From positions 186,001-250,000 of the forward strand of contig NZ_LN881723.1 in assembly GCF_001457415.1 (NCBI RefSeq): a stretch of 64,000 nt of DNA. Direction: 5' to 3'. A program made the position numbers and the translations under genes. The stretch comes from Gorillibacterium timonense (GTDB taxonomy: Bacteria > Bacillota > Bacilli > Paenibacillales > NBRC-103111). The notes under the pieces are model-generated. The model did no database searches and was not told the origin of the DNA. It saw only the letters and a list, made by a program, of their open reading frames with translations. Position 1 is the stretch's first letter. Every line of letters starts with the position of its first letter. Positions 38,601 to 46,910 of the stretch are shown here, in pieces.

Positions 38601-39531
38601 CCGTGTATCGGACGTTCGGGGAAGCGGCAGGCGTAATGTTCGACCAGGCAGAGGTCGACGCCGAATACTTGGCCACCCCTGCGGTGTGCGTCACATACAA
38701 GCTTCCGTCCGGGGCGATTGCGATGCGGATCGGCTTCACCGGACTTCCGTTCATCAGCGTCCAGGTGGCACCCGCATCGCTGCTCTTGTATAACCCGCTG
38801 TCCCAGGCTGCGGCATAGAGGATAGACGAGCTTGTCCCGCTCGTTCCAGACGCCCTGTCAAACGCGACGAAAGTAATTCCGGTAGGCGACGTTCCGGTCG
38901 AGGGGAACGCCGTCACCTTCGTCCAGGAACCCGGACTTGCCGCTGTCGTGCTTTTCCAAAGCCCGTCAAACCGGGACCCGAAGTAGACGATCGCGCTGTT
39001 GTTCGGATCGACGGCGATGCGTTCTCCGGCATCCCGGTTGTCCCCATTGCTGTTCATTCTTACATCCGCGGTTCCGTTCTTCAGCTCGGTGCGGGTCCAC
39101 GTCTCCCCGCGGTCCGTCGATTTCAGGATATCGCTCGGCGTCCAGTAATCGTATTTACCGGCGGAGGCATACACCACATCCGGATCGGACGGGTCGATGG
39201 CGATGCTGTCTACGCCGTACAGGTTTTTCTCCGCCATGGTTACGTGATTGAGCAGCGGCACCCAGGAGCTGTCCGCTGCGTTCCACCGGTACATGCCTCC
39301 AACGTCGGTCTTGATATAATAGAGTCCCGGCTCCGCAGGATGAGCGATCATACCCGTGACATAACCGCCGCCGCCCATCGGTACGGTGCCCCACTCATAG
39401 GATGTATCCGCTTCCAAAACACCGGAGGAGGCGCCTGCCGCAGCCGCCCTTTCACCCGCAAAAGGAATACCGGCCGCCGCCAGGCAAATGATCAGGATTC
39501 CGATAACCACGTGTTGAATTCGCTTATTCAT
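35695..39531 (-). CDS. Secreted GH74 xyloglucanase-like enzyme with FN3 and carbohydrate-binding-like modules
   Basis: A secreted multidomain enzyme of 1278 residues. After a signal peptide (residues 1-32, ending AAAA) comes the double seven-bladed propeller of GH74 (about 40-745), with BNR/Asp-box repeats such as STDRGETWT and SDDSGLNWS. The two catalytic Asp are predicted at D76 in KTDVGGMYRW and D434 in GVADVGGF. Family members cut the beta-1,4-glucan backbone of xyloglucan. The C-terminal part alternates three fibronectin III domains with two jelly-roll, CBM4/9-like modules (LMKNPGFEADLTSWSF and LLKNSGFESGASNWSL). It starts 11 nt after the response regulator gene with AGGAGG and is clearly co-transcribed. 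Confidence 0.92.
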   Translation of the reverse strand: MNKRIQHVVIGILIICLAAAGIPFAGERAAAAGASSGVLEADTSYEWGTVPMGGGGYVTGMIAHPAEPGLYYIKTDVGGMYRWNAADSSWVPLLNHVTMAEKNLYGVDSIAIDPSDPDVVYASAGKYDYWTPSDILKSTDRGETWTRTELKNGTADVRMNSNGDNRDAGERIAVDPNNSAIVYFGSRFDGLWKSTTAASPGSWTKVTAFPSTGTSPTGITFVAFDRASGTSGTSSSILYAAAWDSGLYKSSDAGATWTLMNGSPVKPIRIAIAPDGSLYVTHTAGVAKYSASTSAWSNITPAASPNVRYTALALDPTNPSVLMTATNNGGHNNPIYRSTDGGATWAVVPYHKDQSVPWAPGWHWSSATSSIVINPFDSKQVWYTDWYNAWRTDDITASPSTWVSYPKGHEEIVTVSNLTSPPSGNVKLFSGVADVGGFEHTSLVAPPEKTYYTNSGLTYMLTTGVDFQESNPNFVVRVGTNGWQGSGDGGYSTDQGQTYTKFTGKPWSTVSGGRVAVSATSETIVWLPRGYDAKPQVSTDRGVTWTSSTGAPSGAVGGGSSIFKYNQPLASDRVDGAKFYLYNNGKFYLSDDSGLNWSQVNSSLPVNGENHNVYAAPGIAGEVWVSLDQQGLYRSSNAGTTFTKLSAVSRAFLFAFGKNAPGHSNPAVYVYGTVNGTEGIFRSDDMGTSWVKISSDDYIPGNDPNIMGADRQVFGRVYVGTNGSGILYGEPAGSSAGADREAPTPPSGLTAMAIDDKEIDLAWGASTDHVGIESYTVYKNNSEKLGTVSSGTFSFKVTGLTANTAYTFTVKAKDAEGHFSTSSNRLSVTTNTYPKELMKNPGFEADLTSWSFAADSGSVVASPVHGGAKALKVEAGKGGQQAVTGFQANKAYTLSAWGKAGAAGQSTSIQAWGSGVNSSLTFTSTEWEYKELKFLTPPDMSWLQIKIYNGAGVGSPYYIDDISLQLAATEFELPSVPANLQVTQLTDSGVRLAWDASTDNSGVEGYEIYQDNIRIGSSAEPSYAVSNLTANTPYTFTVRAKDTSWNLSDPSQPLETVTLPSGPNLLKNSGFESGASNWSLSNATVVAGVYHSGNASLRVNPSANGQQGISNLLPNTTYTLSAWGKATVGGSPNLYVQGLSVPSLTFTGAEFEFKSVTFTTSAAVSWIGIKFANGGSAEGYLDDVQLIVQDTTAPTAPGTPSASVLQAGSVQVVWSAASDANGVTRYVIYDNGLEIGTTKTTSFTVLGLSPGSHVFTVVAQDASGNASESSGTTAVELN

Positions 39532-39542
39532 CGAGAAACCTC

Positions 39543-41111
39543 CTAAGTGGTATGATGATGCCGATCCTTGTACTCGCTGAACGTGATGCCTTCATAGCGT
39601 TTGAACTGCCGGTAGAAATGCTCGGTATTCTGAAATCCCGCCCGGTTGATGCTCTCCATCCCGGCATACCGGTTTTGCATGAGCTCCTTCTTGACCGCCG
39701 ATATCCGCGTTTTGTTCAAGTAGTCGTTGAAGCTTTGCCCCGTCTTCTGCTTGAAGAGCTGCCCGAGATAAGCCGTGTTCATGTAGAACAACCCGGCGAT
39801 TTGCTTCAAGCTCAGATTCTCAGAGTAATGGCCGTTTATGAAGTGGAGGATCGCTTGAATGAGATCCGGTTCCTTCTGCTTGGCGAGGAGGCATATGTGC
39901 TTTCCGGTTGTGCACATGGCCTCTGCAAACCACTCGGTAAAAGGAGGCTGCCCGGAGCGGATCTGTTCCTCGAACTCCCGTTCCAGCTTGGCGAGAAAGG
40001 GAGCGGGATTGTCTTCGAAGCGGCTGATCAAACGCCCGATTTTGGAGAACAGGCTGTAGACGATGCCTTCCACGACCGGCTTCGGCAAACGTCTTGTCTC
40101 CGTCTCGCGGACAAACTCGCGGGTTTCCTGCTCCAGCTTGTCGAGATCGCCTTCCTCCATCCGTTGAATCAGCCTATCGCTGTTCCAGCGGACATCCCAG
40201 AAGAGCTCATCCGGCCCGTTCTTTGAGTCATAGAAGCAGATGGGGGCTTGCGACCCATTCCGTTCCAGCACATACAAAGCTTGTTTACGGCTGAGGGGAG
40301 CCTTATCGACTGGTACGGGATCACCGACTCCGATCAAGACATCCTGACGAAACCATTGCCGGGCAGCTTGGAGAACTCCGGTCAGAAGCGCTTCCGCCCG
40401 CTCTTGATCCATCCCCGGCTGGAAGATGATCCCGATCATTCCCTCCGCTTCCTCATAGACATAACCAAGCCCCGGCTGTTGGAGCGTCTCCTCCAGCATG
40501 TTGCGCAAGCCGTACCGATACAGCATGGCATCATACAGGCTGTCGCTTGCCAGCTTTTGAAAGAGAGTCAGTTCTACGAGGCCGATACGAATGCCTTCCT
40601 CCTCCAAGGCAATTCCCCAACGGCTGCCATACCCCTGAAATTCGGAAGAGCTCAGCACACCTGCCGTATAATCGGACAGAACTTTGTCCCGAGCGAGATT
40701 CCGCGTTTGCCGCTCTTCCAAGCGCAGCTTACGCTCCTCGTCCAACTCCGACTTCAGCTTCAGCAGCGAGCGACCGAGCTCATCGACCTCAACCGGCTTC
40801 AGCAAATAATCGTTGACTCCGTACGCGATCGCCTTCTTGGCATATTGAAAGTCACCATACCCGCTAAGAATCATCACTCTCGTCCGGCTGCCGGAGCTGC
40901 GAAGGGCGTTGATGAGCTCAAGCCCGTCCATTTCGGGCATGCGAATGTCGGTCACCAGAAGGTCTACCGGATTCCTCTGCATGAAATCCAACGCCGTCAA
41001 GCCATCCCCGGCGGTCCCGATGATTCGGAAACCGAATTGCTTCCAGTCAATCAGCAGCTCCATTCCTTCCGTGATCCGTTCTTCATCGTCCACAACGAGA
41101 ACGTTATACAT
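39543..41111 (-). CDS. AraC-type response regulator (YesN family)
   Basis: A two-component response regulator of 522 residues. The N-terminal receiver domain (MYNVLVVDDEERITEGMELL) has the phospho-acceptor Asp in LLVTDIRMPEMDG near residue 55 and the conserved Lys in LLKPVEV. A long middle domain of about 270 residues is typical for YesN-like regulators. The C-terminus is an AraC DNA-binding domain (NLSLKQIAGLFYMNTAYLGQLFKQKTG). It overlaps the kinase gene by 8 nt and precedes the GH74 gene, so it probably controls the importer and the hydrolase. Confidence 0.93.
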   Translation of the reverse strand: MYNVLVVDDEERITEGMELLIDWKQFGFRIIGTAGDGLTALDFMQRNPVDLLVTDIRMPEMDGLELINALRSSGSRTRVMILSGYGDFQYAKKAIAYGVNDYLLKPVEVDELGRSLLKLKSELDEERKLRLEERQTRNLARDKVLSDYTAGVLSSSEFQGYGSRWGIALEEEGIRIGLVELTLFQKLASDSLYDAMLYRYGLRNMLEETLQQPGLGYVYEEAEGMIGIIFQPGMDQERAEALLTGVLQAARQWFRQDVLIGVGDPVPVDKAPLSRKQALYVLERNGSQAPICFYDSKNGPDELFWDVRWNSDRLIQRMEEGDLDKLEQETREFVRETETRRLPKPVVEGIVYSLFSKIGRLISRFEDNPAPFLAKLEREFEEQIRSGQPPFTEWFAEAMCTTGKHICLLAKQKEPDLIQAILHFINGHYSENLSLKQIAGLFYMNTAYLGQLFKQKTGQSFNDYLNKTRISAVKKELMQNRYAGMESINRAGFQNTEHFYRQFKRYEGITFSEYKDRHHHTT

Positions 41112-42906
41112 CTGTCATCCCTCCGCTGCTATAGGGAATCCGAAGGCTCACCCGGGTTTCCTCCCGATGCCGACTCTCCAGCTCCATCCCGTATTCCTCT
41201 CCGAAGCAGGATTTGATCCGTTCCACGACGTTGATCAACCCGACGCCCCGTCCGTCCTCTCCAAGCTCACGCCGTTCGATTCTGCCGCGCACCCGTTGGA
41301 GCTCCTCTTCGGTCATTCCGATCCCGTTGTCGATGACGGACAGTACCGCGCGATCCCCGTCGATGACTCCGGTGATTCGGATGCGGCCCGCTGTTTTGAC
41401 GCGTTCGATTCCGTGCTGGATGGCATTTTCCACAAGGGGCTGCAGGGAGAACTTCGGCACTTCGACTTCATAGAGCCGTTCATCCACCTCGATAACGTAT
41501 TCCAGACCTCTACGGAACTGGATGATCTTCAAGTAGGATTCGGCAAAACTGAGCTCTTGGCGGAGCGGAATCCGATTGCTGGACCAATCGAGGCTGTTTC
41601 GGAACAAGCGGGCGAAGCTTCCGATGATGTCGGCTGTCTCCCGGTCGCCTTTCTTGATGAGGTGCATGCGGATCGCATCCATCGTGTTGAACAGGAAATG
41701 CGGATTGATTTGGCTTTGCAGGGCATGCAGCTCGGCGTCCCTTTTTTGCAGCATCAAGGTCTTGATGCCGATTTCCTTCTCGTAGCCTTCATGGATCAAG
41801 GTGTTGATCCGGTCGACCATCTTGCGGAAGCTCCGGTTCAGCTCCCCGATCTCGTCATTGTGAAGGTCCGTCACCGTCACTTCCATTCTGCCTTCCCGCA
41901 CGCCGGACATATGGCGAACCAAATGCTTTAATCGCTCCGAGAGCGTCTTGGAGAAGAACAGCATGAGCCCGAAGGCCACTAGGAAGCATACAACGTACAC
42001 CGTCAGGCTCCGGCCGACCACCCGACTCATCTGCTGCAGGATGCTTTCGTTCGACACAAGAACGATCAGTCTCCAGCCCTTGAGCTCCCGATTGTTGTCA
42101 AGCCCGGCGATCAAATAGGACTGCTTCTGCCCTTGATCCGTATGCATCCGATCGGTAAAGCCCGGAATATCGCTCATGTGTTTGCCGATGTATTTACGGT
42201 TCGCCGACGAGGAGATCAGTTGATCCTGTCCGTTGAACAGGTAGACTTCCTCATTGCCCTGATCCTGTTTCATAAATTCTGAGAGACTGCTCTCCGGGAT
42301 ATCAATGCGAAGGACATTCGTCGCCCCATGGCTGATGTCCGATACCAAAACCCGCCCAAGCGTGAATTCGAGCCGATTCAGATCCTGGTTGAAAAAGACG
42401 GGACCAAGCACATTGTAGCCCTGCGCTTGAACGATTCCGTTGTACCAGTCGGACTTGAGGTCCTCTTCCGAGGTGTGGAAAAAGAGCGGCGACGACAAGC
42501 CGCTTACCGCGTCGGAATAAATCCGGTAGCGAGCTTCCGGACTGGATACGATCAGCTTGGCGGAATATTGATCCGTTAGAGAGCTCATCTGGTACCGTTC
42601 CGTAAGGGTCAATGCTCCGTCCGCATAATCCCGGTTGAGGAATTCCAGCAAGTTCTTATCCAAAAGAATCTCATCGGAGATCAGGTCGTACTTATCGATC
42701 ACATTGCGGATATTCGTCTTCATTTGAACGAGATTGCTGCGGTGAATCTGCATGGTGTAATCAAGCGCTACGTCTATCATGCTGCGAACGAGATAGATCC
42801 CGATGACGGTTACCGGCAGCAAAAAGATCAGCAGATAGCTCAGCATCAGCTTTTGACGCATCTTCATGGAGCCCATTCGCTTGGCAAGCTTCTCATGGAA
42901 TCGCAT
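41104..42906 (-). CDS. Sensor histidine kinase (YesM family)
   Basis: A membrane sensor kinase of 600 residues. A first transmembrane helix (LMLSYLLIFLLPVTVIGIYL) and a second (VYVCFLVAFGLMLFF, about residues 300-320) flank an extracellular Cache-like sensor. A HAMP linker (HMSGVREGRMEVTVTDLHNDEIGEL) precedes the His_kinase domain with the phospho-acceptor His in LQSQINPHFLFNTMD, and the HATPase has NAIQHGIE, DNGIGM and GRGVGLINV. ATG 42906 (MRFHEK) has AAGGAG at 7 nt; the ATG two codons upstream is too close to it. It probably senses a plant glycan fragment, possibly through the binding protein encoded next to it. Confidence 0.92.
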   Translation of the reverse strand: MRFHEKLAKRMGSMKMRQKLMLSYLLIFLLPVTVIGIYLVRSMIDVALDYTMQIHRSNLVQMKTNIRNVIDKYDLISDEILLDKNLLEFLNRDYADGALTLTERYQMSSLTDQYSAKLIVSSPEARYRIYSDAVSGLSSPLFFHTSEEDLKSDWYNGIVQAQGYNVLGPVFFNQDLNRLEFTLGRVLVSDISHGATNVLRIDIPESSLSEFMKQDQGNEEVYLFNGQDQLISSSANRKYIGKHMSDIPGFTDRMHTDQGQKQSYLIAGLDNNRELKGWRLIVLVSNESILQQMSRVVGRSLTVYVVCFLVAFGLMLFFSKTLSERLKHLVRHMSGVREGRMEVTVTDLHNDEIGELNRSFRKMVDRINTLIHEGYEKEIGIKTLMLQKRDAELHALQSQINPHFLFNTMDAIRMHLIKKGDRETADIIGSFARLFRNSLDWSSNRIPLRQELSFAESYLKIIQFRRGLEYVIEVDERLYEVEVPKFSLQPLVENAIQHGIERVKTAGRIRITGVIDGDRAVLSVIDNGIGMTEEELQRVRGRIERRELGEDGRGVGLINVVERIKSCFGEEYGMELESRHREETRVSLRIPYSSGGMTDV

Positions 42907-43100
42907 ACCCATTCTCCTTTGGGCTTGAGCGTGTGTTCAAACCGCTGAGACGAACGATAAGGACGGTCATCATCCGATCAAGGTTCAATCTAGCATCCGG
43001 TTTAAAACACTCTCTTGATCACGTTAAAGAACGTATTCGTGACAGCCCGCCGCCTCTCCTCCCTTCTCTCTGCAAGTGGTGGATCGCAAACAGGACAGGG

Positions 43101-43148
43101 AGGCAAGGATATCCTGCGACGGCGCTGCCGACTCAAGTCTCCTTGCCT
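43101..43148 (-). other. Hairpin between the solute-binding protein and kinase genes
   Basis: Arms AGGCAAGGA (43101-43109) and TCCTTGCCT (43140-43148) enclose a CGGC/GCCG inner structure, 20 nt after the lipoprotein stop. No T-run follows. Such intercistronic hairpins after binding-protein genes often stabilise the upstream mRNA and let it be expressed more than its neighbours. Confidence 0.4.
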
Positions 43149-43167
43149 TTCCTCAGACGCTCACGAT

Positions 43168-44736
43168 TTACTTACCCTTCTTAGCCGAATAGTCATCCCA
43201 CTGCTTCTGGGCTTCTGCGATGACTTTGTCGAGACCGGCCGCCTTCAGCTTGGAACGGAATTCCGCAAGCTTTTCCTTCGGGTCGATCGTGCCCCAATAG
43301 AAGCCTTCGTAGTTCTTATAAACATTCGTGACCGAAGCGATTTCGCGCTTAACGGGGGAGGAGTCAAATTGAAAGCCGAGGGTTTTATCCGGTTTGGCCG
43401 TCTCGTTGAACTCGTCGAACAGCTTCCACTTGTCCGGGTTTTCCCCTTCCATCAGATAGTTCAAATATTGATTTCCGTATTCCCAGGCCACATCCGCTTG
43501 AGAATAGCCGGCGTTCGGGATCAGCTTGATGAAGTTGTCATCGATCTTCGTGTAATCGACGTTTTCCTCACCGAATACGAGCAGATTGTTCAGGTATTTG
43601 TCGTTGTAGAACAGCTCCAAGAACATCAACACTCGTTCGGGATCCTCGGAGGTGCTGGATATCGCAAGCGATGAGCCGAGTACATCGTCGTTGCCGACAT
43701 ACGAATCCGTCAGATAGATTTGGTCGTACTTGGCATCCGCCGCCACCTGCCCGGACTGATGCATCGCCTGCGTAAGCTCGTCGGCTTTGCCGGGCTTCAG
43801 CTGGAATTCGGTTGAGAACACCGTTCCCAGGTTGATTTGGTCGTCTTGGGAAGTCAGCGCATCCTTTCGGGTATAACCGGAATCGTAGTAGTCGCGCATC
43901 ATCGTCGCATACTCGTCAAAGTAAGCTTCGTTAAACAGGGAGACGATCTTGTTATCGTTCGGGTCCTTGGGCATGGCGAGAAGAGTACCCGAGCTCAAAA
44001 TTTCGTAAGGCTCCTTGTCTTTGCTGAAGGTCCCGGAATACATCGGAGGCTGCTTGCCTATTCCATCGATCAACCCGGATTCCTTAACCTTTGCGTAGAT
44101 CGGCTTCATGTCCGCCCAGCTCTTCACTGCGCTCATATCCAGATTCAGCTTCTCCGCGATGTCTTTGCGATAGACGATACCTCGGGCATGTGCGCGGTCC
44201 TTGTTGCCGGGAATTGCGAATAGCTTGCCGTCCACCTTGGACGCTTCCCAGAAGTCCGGCTTGAACAAAGCCTTCGTCTTTGGAGCATATTGGGTCAGGT
44301 TCTCTTCGGAGATCGGCCAATAGAGCCCCTTTCTCGCTTTGCCGGCATGGTCCCACCAGGAAGGAGAGAAGATGAGATCGAACTTCTCGCGGGTGGAGAA
44401 CATCGCGTTGGTCTTCGCATCCCAGCTGCCCCAATCCAATACCATGAGATCGATGGTGGCGTTGATTTTGTCCTTTAAGTAATCGTTTGCAAGCTTTTCG
44501 ATGCGGGCTGTATCGCGGGGCTGACCCGATCCGACCATCACCCATTTGATTTCATACGGCTTCAGCTTCGATACATCGACACCGGTTGCTCCTGTTGCCG
44601 CTGCTGTCGCACCGCTCGATGCGCTCGGCTGCTCCGACGCCTTGCTTGCGGATTTGCCGCCGCAACCGGCGACCATGGACAGGACGAGCGTGAGCGTTAA
44701 CAGCGTGCAAGCGAATTTGGTAGACGAGCTCTTCAC
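43168..44736 (-). CDS. Extracellular sugar-binding lipoprotein (LplA/YtcQ type)
   Basis: The solute-binding component of a CUT1 sugar ABC importer, 522 residues. The signal peptide ends in the lipobox SMVAGC, with Cys25 as the lipidated residue, followed by a Ser/Ala-rich linker. The mature part resembles the large LplA/YtcQ-type binding proteins of Paenibacillus and Bacillus (GQPRDTARIEKLANDYLKDKINATID, DLIFSPSWWDHAGKARKGLYWP). GTG 44736 is the start, after AGGGGG. It is the third gene of the cassette, downstream of both permeases. LspA encoded in this window would mature it. The likely ligand is an oligosaccharide from xyloglucan, inferred from the neighbouring GH74 gene. Confidence 0.9.
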   Translation of the reverse strand: MKSSSTKFACTLLTLTLVLSMVAGCGGKSASKASEQPSASSGATAAATGATGVDVSKLKPYEIKWVMVGSGQPRDTARIEKLANDYLKDKINATIDLMVLDWGSWDAKTNAMFSTREKFDLIFSPSWWDHAGKARKGLYWPISEENLTQYAPKTKALFKPDFWEASKVDGKLFAIPGNKDRAHARGIVYRKDIAEKLNLDMSAVKSWADMKPIYAKVKESGLIDGIGKQPPMYSGTFSKDKEPYEILSSGTLLAMPKDPNDNKIVSLFNEAYFDEYATMMRDYYDSGYTRKDALTSQDDQINLGTVFSTEFQLKPGKADELTQAMHQSGQVAADAKYDQIYLTDSYVGNDDVLGSSLAISSTSEDPERVLMFLELFYNDKYLNNLLVFGEENVDYTKIDDNFIKLIPNAGYSQADVAWEYGNQYLNYLMEGENPDKWKLFDEFNETAKPDKTLGFQFDSSPVKREIASVTNVYKNYEGFYWGTIDPKEKLAEFRSKLKAAGLDKVIAEAQKQWDDYSAKKGK

Positions 44737-44845
44737 TTCGTTTTCCCCCTAAGTTGTGATGAAGTCATGTATGCTTACCCGGCATGAAGCCGGTAGAAGC
44801 CATTTCCATATGGTGCTTATCGCATCGATAGCAGAAGCCGAAAGC

Positions 44846-45742
44846 TCAGCCCTTCACCGCTCCAACGGTGAGGCCTTTGATAAAATACTTTTGCAGCCAA
44901 GGGTACACGGCGACGATCGGTCCGATGGTGATGACGGCGAGCGCCATCCGTGCGCTTTCCTTCGGAGCTTGATATGAAATTTGAGCCATCGTCAATTTAT
45001 CGGAATTTTCCGATAAGAATTGAATGTTGGTCATCACCCGATAGATCAAATATTGCAGGTTGTACAGGCGCGGCTCGGTTATGAGCATGAGCGGCAGAAA
45101 ATAATCGTTCCAGAAGCCGACCGCCGCGAAGATGGCGATGGTCGCTAGACCCGGCAGCGACAGAGGCAGCACGATCCGAAAGAAGGTTCTCAGCTCACCC
45201 GCCCCGTCGATCTTGGCCGATTCGATCAGCTCCGCAGGAATGCTCTGGGAGAAAAAGGTGCGCAGCACGATGACATAGAAGCCGTTCATCACATAAGGCA
45301 GGACGAGCGCCCATAGGGTATTGGTCAGATGAAGAAATTGGGTGCAGATCAGGTACCAGGATACGAGGCCGCCGTTGAACAAGGTCGTGAAGAACAGGAA
45401 GAACATAAACTTGTTGCGGTATTTCAAGTCCTTCCGGGATAGCGGGTAAGCGAACATAGCGATGATAAGCAGGCTGAGCAACGTTCCAACCACCGTGACC
45501 AAGATGGTGACGCCGTACGCTTGAACGATCCCCTCTCCCACCTGAAAGATAAATTTGTAGGAGGATAGACTGAACTGCCGGACAAAAAATTGATAGCCGT
45601 ATTCTCTCAATGTCCCCTCATCTGTAAAGGAAACGCAGATCACGAGAATGACGGGAAGGATGCAAATCAAGACGACCGTCATGAGCAGCAGATGAAGGAC
45701 AGCGTTCATTTTCTTGGATATCGTTAATCCCACGTTCTCCAT
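44846..45742 (-). CDS. Carbohydrate ABC transporter permease (LplC/YtcP type)
   Basis: An inner-membrane permease of 298 residues with six predicted hydrophobic helices. It has the MalG-type EAA loop LIESAKIDGAGELRTFFRIVLPLSLPGLATIAIF near residues 180-215, which contacts the ATPase. The C-terminal end QKYFIKGLTVGAVKG is typical of the family. The start is ATG 45742 or, judged by AGGAG spacing, GTG 45733. It follows the other permease gene by 3 nt. No ATPase gene is present, so a shared MsmX-like ATPase elsewhere is likely. Confidence 0.93.
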   Translation of the reverse strand: MENVGLTISKKMNAVLHLLLMTVVLICILPVILVICVSFTDEGTLREYGYQFFVRQFSLSSYKFIFQVGEGIVQAYGVTILVTVVGTLLSLLIIAMFAYPLSRKDLKYRNKFMFFLFFTTLFNGGLVSWYLICTQFLHLTNTLWALVLPYVMNGFYVIVLRTFFSQSIPAELIESAKIDGAGELRTFFRIVLPLSLPGLATIAIFAAVGFWNDYFLPLMLITEPRLYNLQYLIYRVMTNIQFLSENSDKLTMAQISYQAPKESARMALAVITIGPIVAVYPWLQKYFIKGLTVGAVKG

Positions 45743-45745
45743 CTC

Positions 45746-46741
45746 CTAGAATAGTTTATAATCTTCGTCGATCTTTCTCGCGAACAGGTTCGCTCCCAGC
45801 ACCAGAATGAAGCCGACAACCGATTGATAGAGGCCCGCGGCGGAGCTGAGCCCGATATCGCCGCTGTTCATGAGCGAATGATAGACGTAGGTGTCAATGA
45901 CTTCCGTCGTCTCTCTCAGGCTGCCTTGATTGAGCGGAACGTTGAAGAAGAGACCGAAATCCGCTGAGAAAATCCGTCCGACCGCCATGATCGTCAAGAT
46001 GGAGATCATCGGCGCCAGCAGAGGTAAAGTGATGCTGCGAATCTGCTGCCATTTGCTTGCTCCGTCGATCATCGCCGCTTCGTAATAAGACTCATCGATC
46101 CCCGACAAAGCAGCCAGATAAATGACGACCGAGTAGCCCGCATGCTTCCAGAGATTCATAAACACCAAGATGAACGGCCAATACTTCGGTTCCTGATAGA
46201 AGGGTATGGCATCCGCTCCCGTGAGCTCGATCATCTTATTGAGAAACCCGCTGGTCGGATGAAGGAACGCATACACGACATAACTGACCACAACCCACGA
46301 TAGGAAGTTCGGCAGGAAGATCACGCTTTGATAGAACTTGGCCATCTTCTTATGAAGCAGCTCGAACAGCATGATGGAGATCGTAATGGGGACGATCAGC
46401 CCGAGAATGATGAAGACAAAATTGTAACCAAGCGTGTTCCGGGTAATTCGCCAGGCATCGGGTGTGCTGGTAAAGAAGGTGAAATTGTCGAGCCCGATCC
46501 AGGGGCTGTCCTGCAGACTTTTGAGAAACGTAGCTCCGTACCGCATATCCTTGAACGCAATGATAACCCCGAACATCGGAAGGTAACTGAACAAGAGCAG
46601 CAGAGCGATACCTGGTATGAGCATAGAATATAGCACTTTGTTCTTTCGAAACTCGTGACCGATTCCCGGGATTTTCCGAAGGAAACCTCGGCTTGCTCTC
46701 TCTAGCTCAGCGGCTCCTTGTGGGTGGACGACTTTCTGCAT
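45746..46741 (-). CDS. Carbohydrate ABC transporter permease (LplB/YteP type)
   Basis: The MalF-like permease partner, about 331 residues, with six hydrophobic helices. Its EAA loop is YYEAAMIDGASKWQQIRSITLPLL near residue 235. ATG 46741 (MQKVVHPQG) was chosen because AAGGAG lies 8 nt before it; the frame continues upstream to 46858, but that part overlaps the likely promoter and is unlike the family. It is the first gene of the six-gene cassette, starting about 110 nt after the ftsZ terminator. Confidence 0.92.
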   Translation of the reverse strand: MQKVVHPQGAAELERASRGFLRKIPGIGHEFRKNKVLYSMLIPGIALLLLFSYLPMFGVIIAFKDMRYGATFLKSLQDSPWIGLDNFTFFTSTPDAWRITRNTLGYNFVFIILGLIVPITISIMLFELLHKKMAKFYQSVIFLPNFLSWVVVSYVVYAFLHPTSGFLNKMIELTGADAIPFYQEPKYWPFILVFMNLWKHAGYSVVIYLAALSGIDESYYEAAMIDGASKWQQIRSITLPLLAPMISILTIMAVGRIFSADFGLFFNVPLNQGSLRETTEVIDTYVYHSLMNSGDIGLSSAAGLYQSVVGFILVLGANLFARKIDEDYKLF

Positions 46742-46848
46742 CTCCTCAACTCCTTGCTTCAAGTATAGAAGATGATCCACTTTGGAGTCGTGGATGTAAT
46801 TATAGGCCTGCACGACATAATTATGGTTCTTCCTGAACGATGGCATAG

Positions 46849-46889
46849 AAAAAGACACCTGATCAAGGCTTACGCCTTGATCAGGTGTC
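46849..46889 (-). terminator. Terminator of ftsZ
   Basis: A perfect 16-bp stem GACACCTGATCAAGGC/GCCTTGATCAGGTGTC (46854-46869 with 46874-46889) is followed on the minus strand by TTTTTC, 22 nt after the ftsZ stop. It separates the dcw cluster from the sugar cassette. Confidence 0.92.
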
Positions 46890-46910
46890 CCGTCGTCTCC
46901 GTGACGATTG

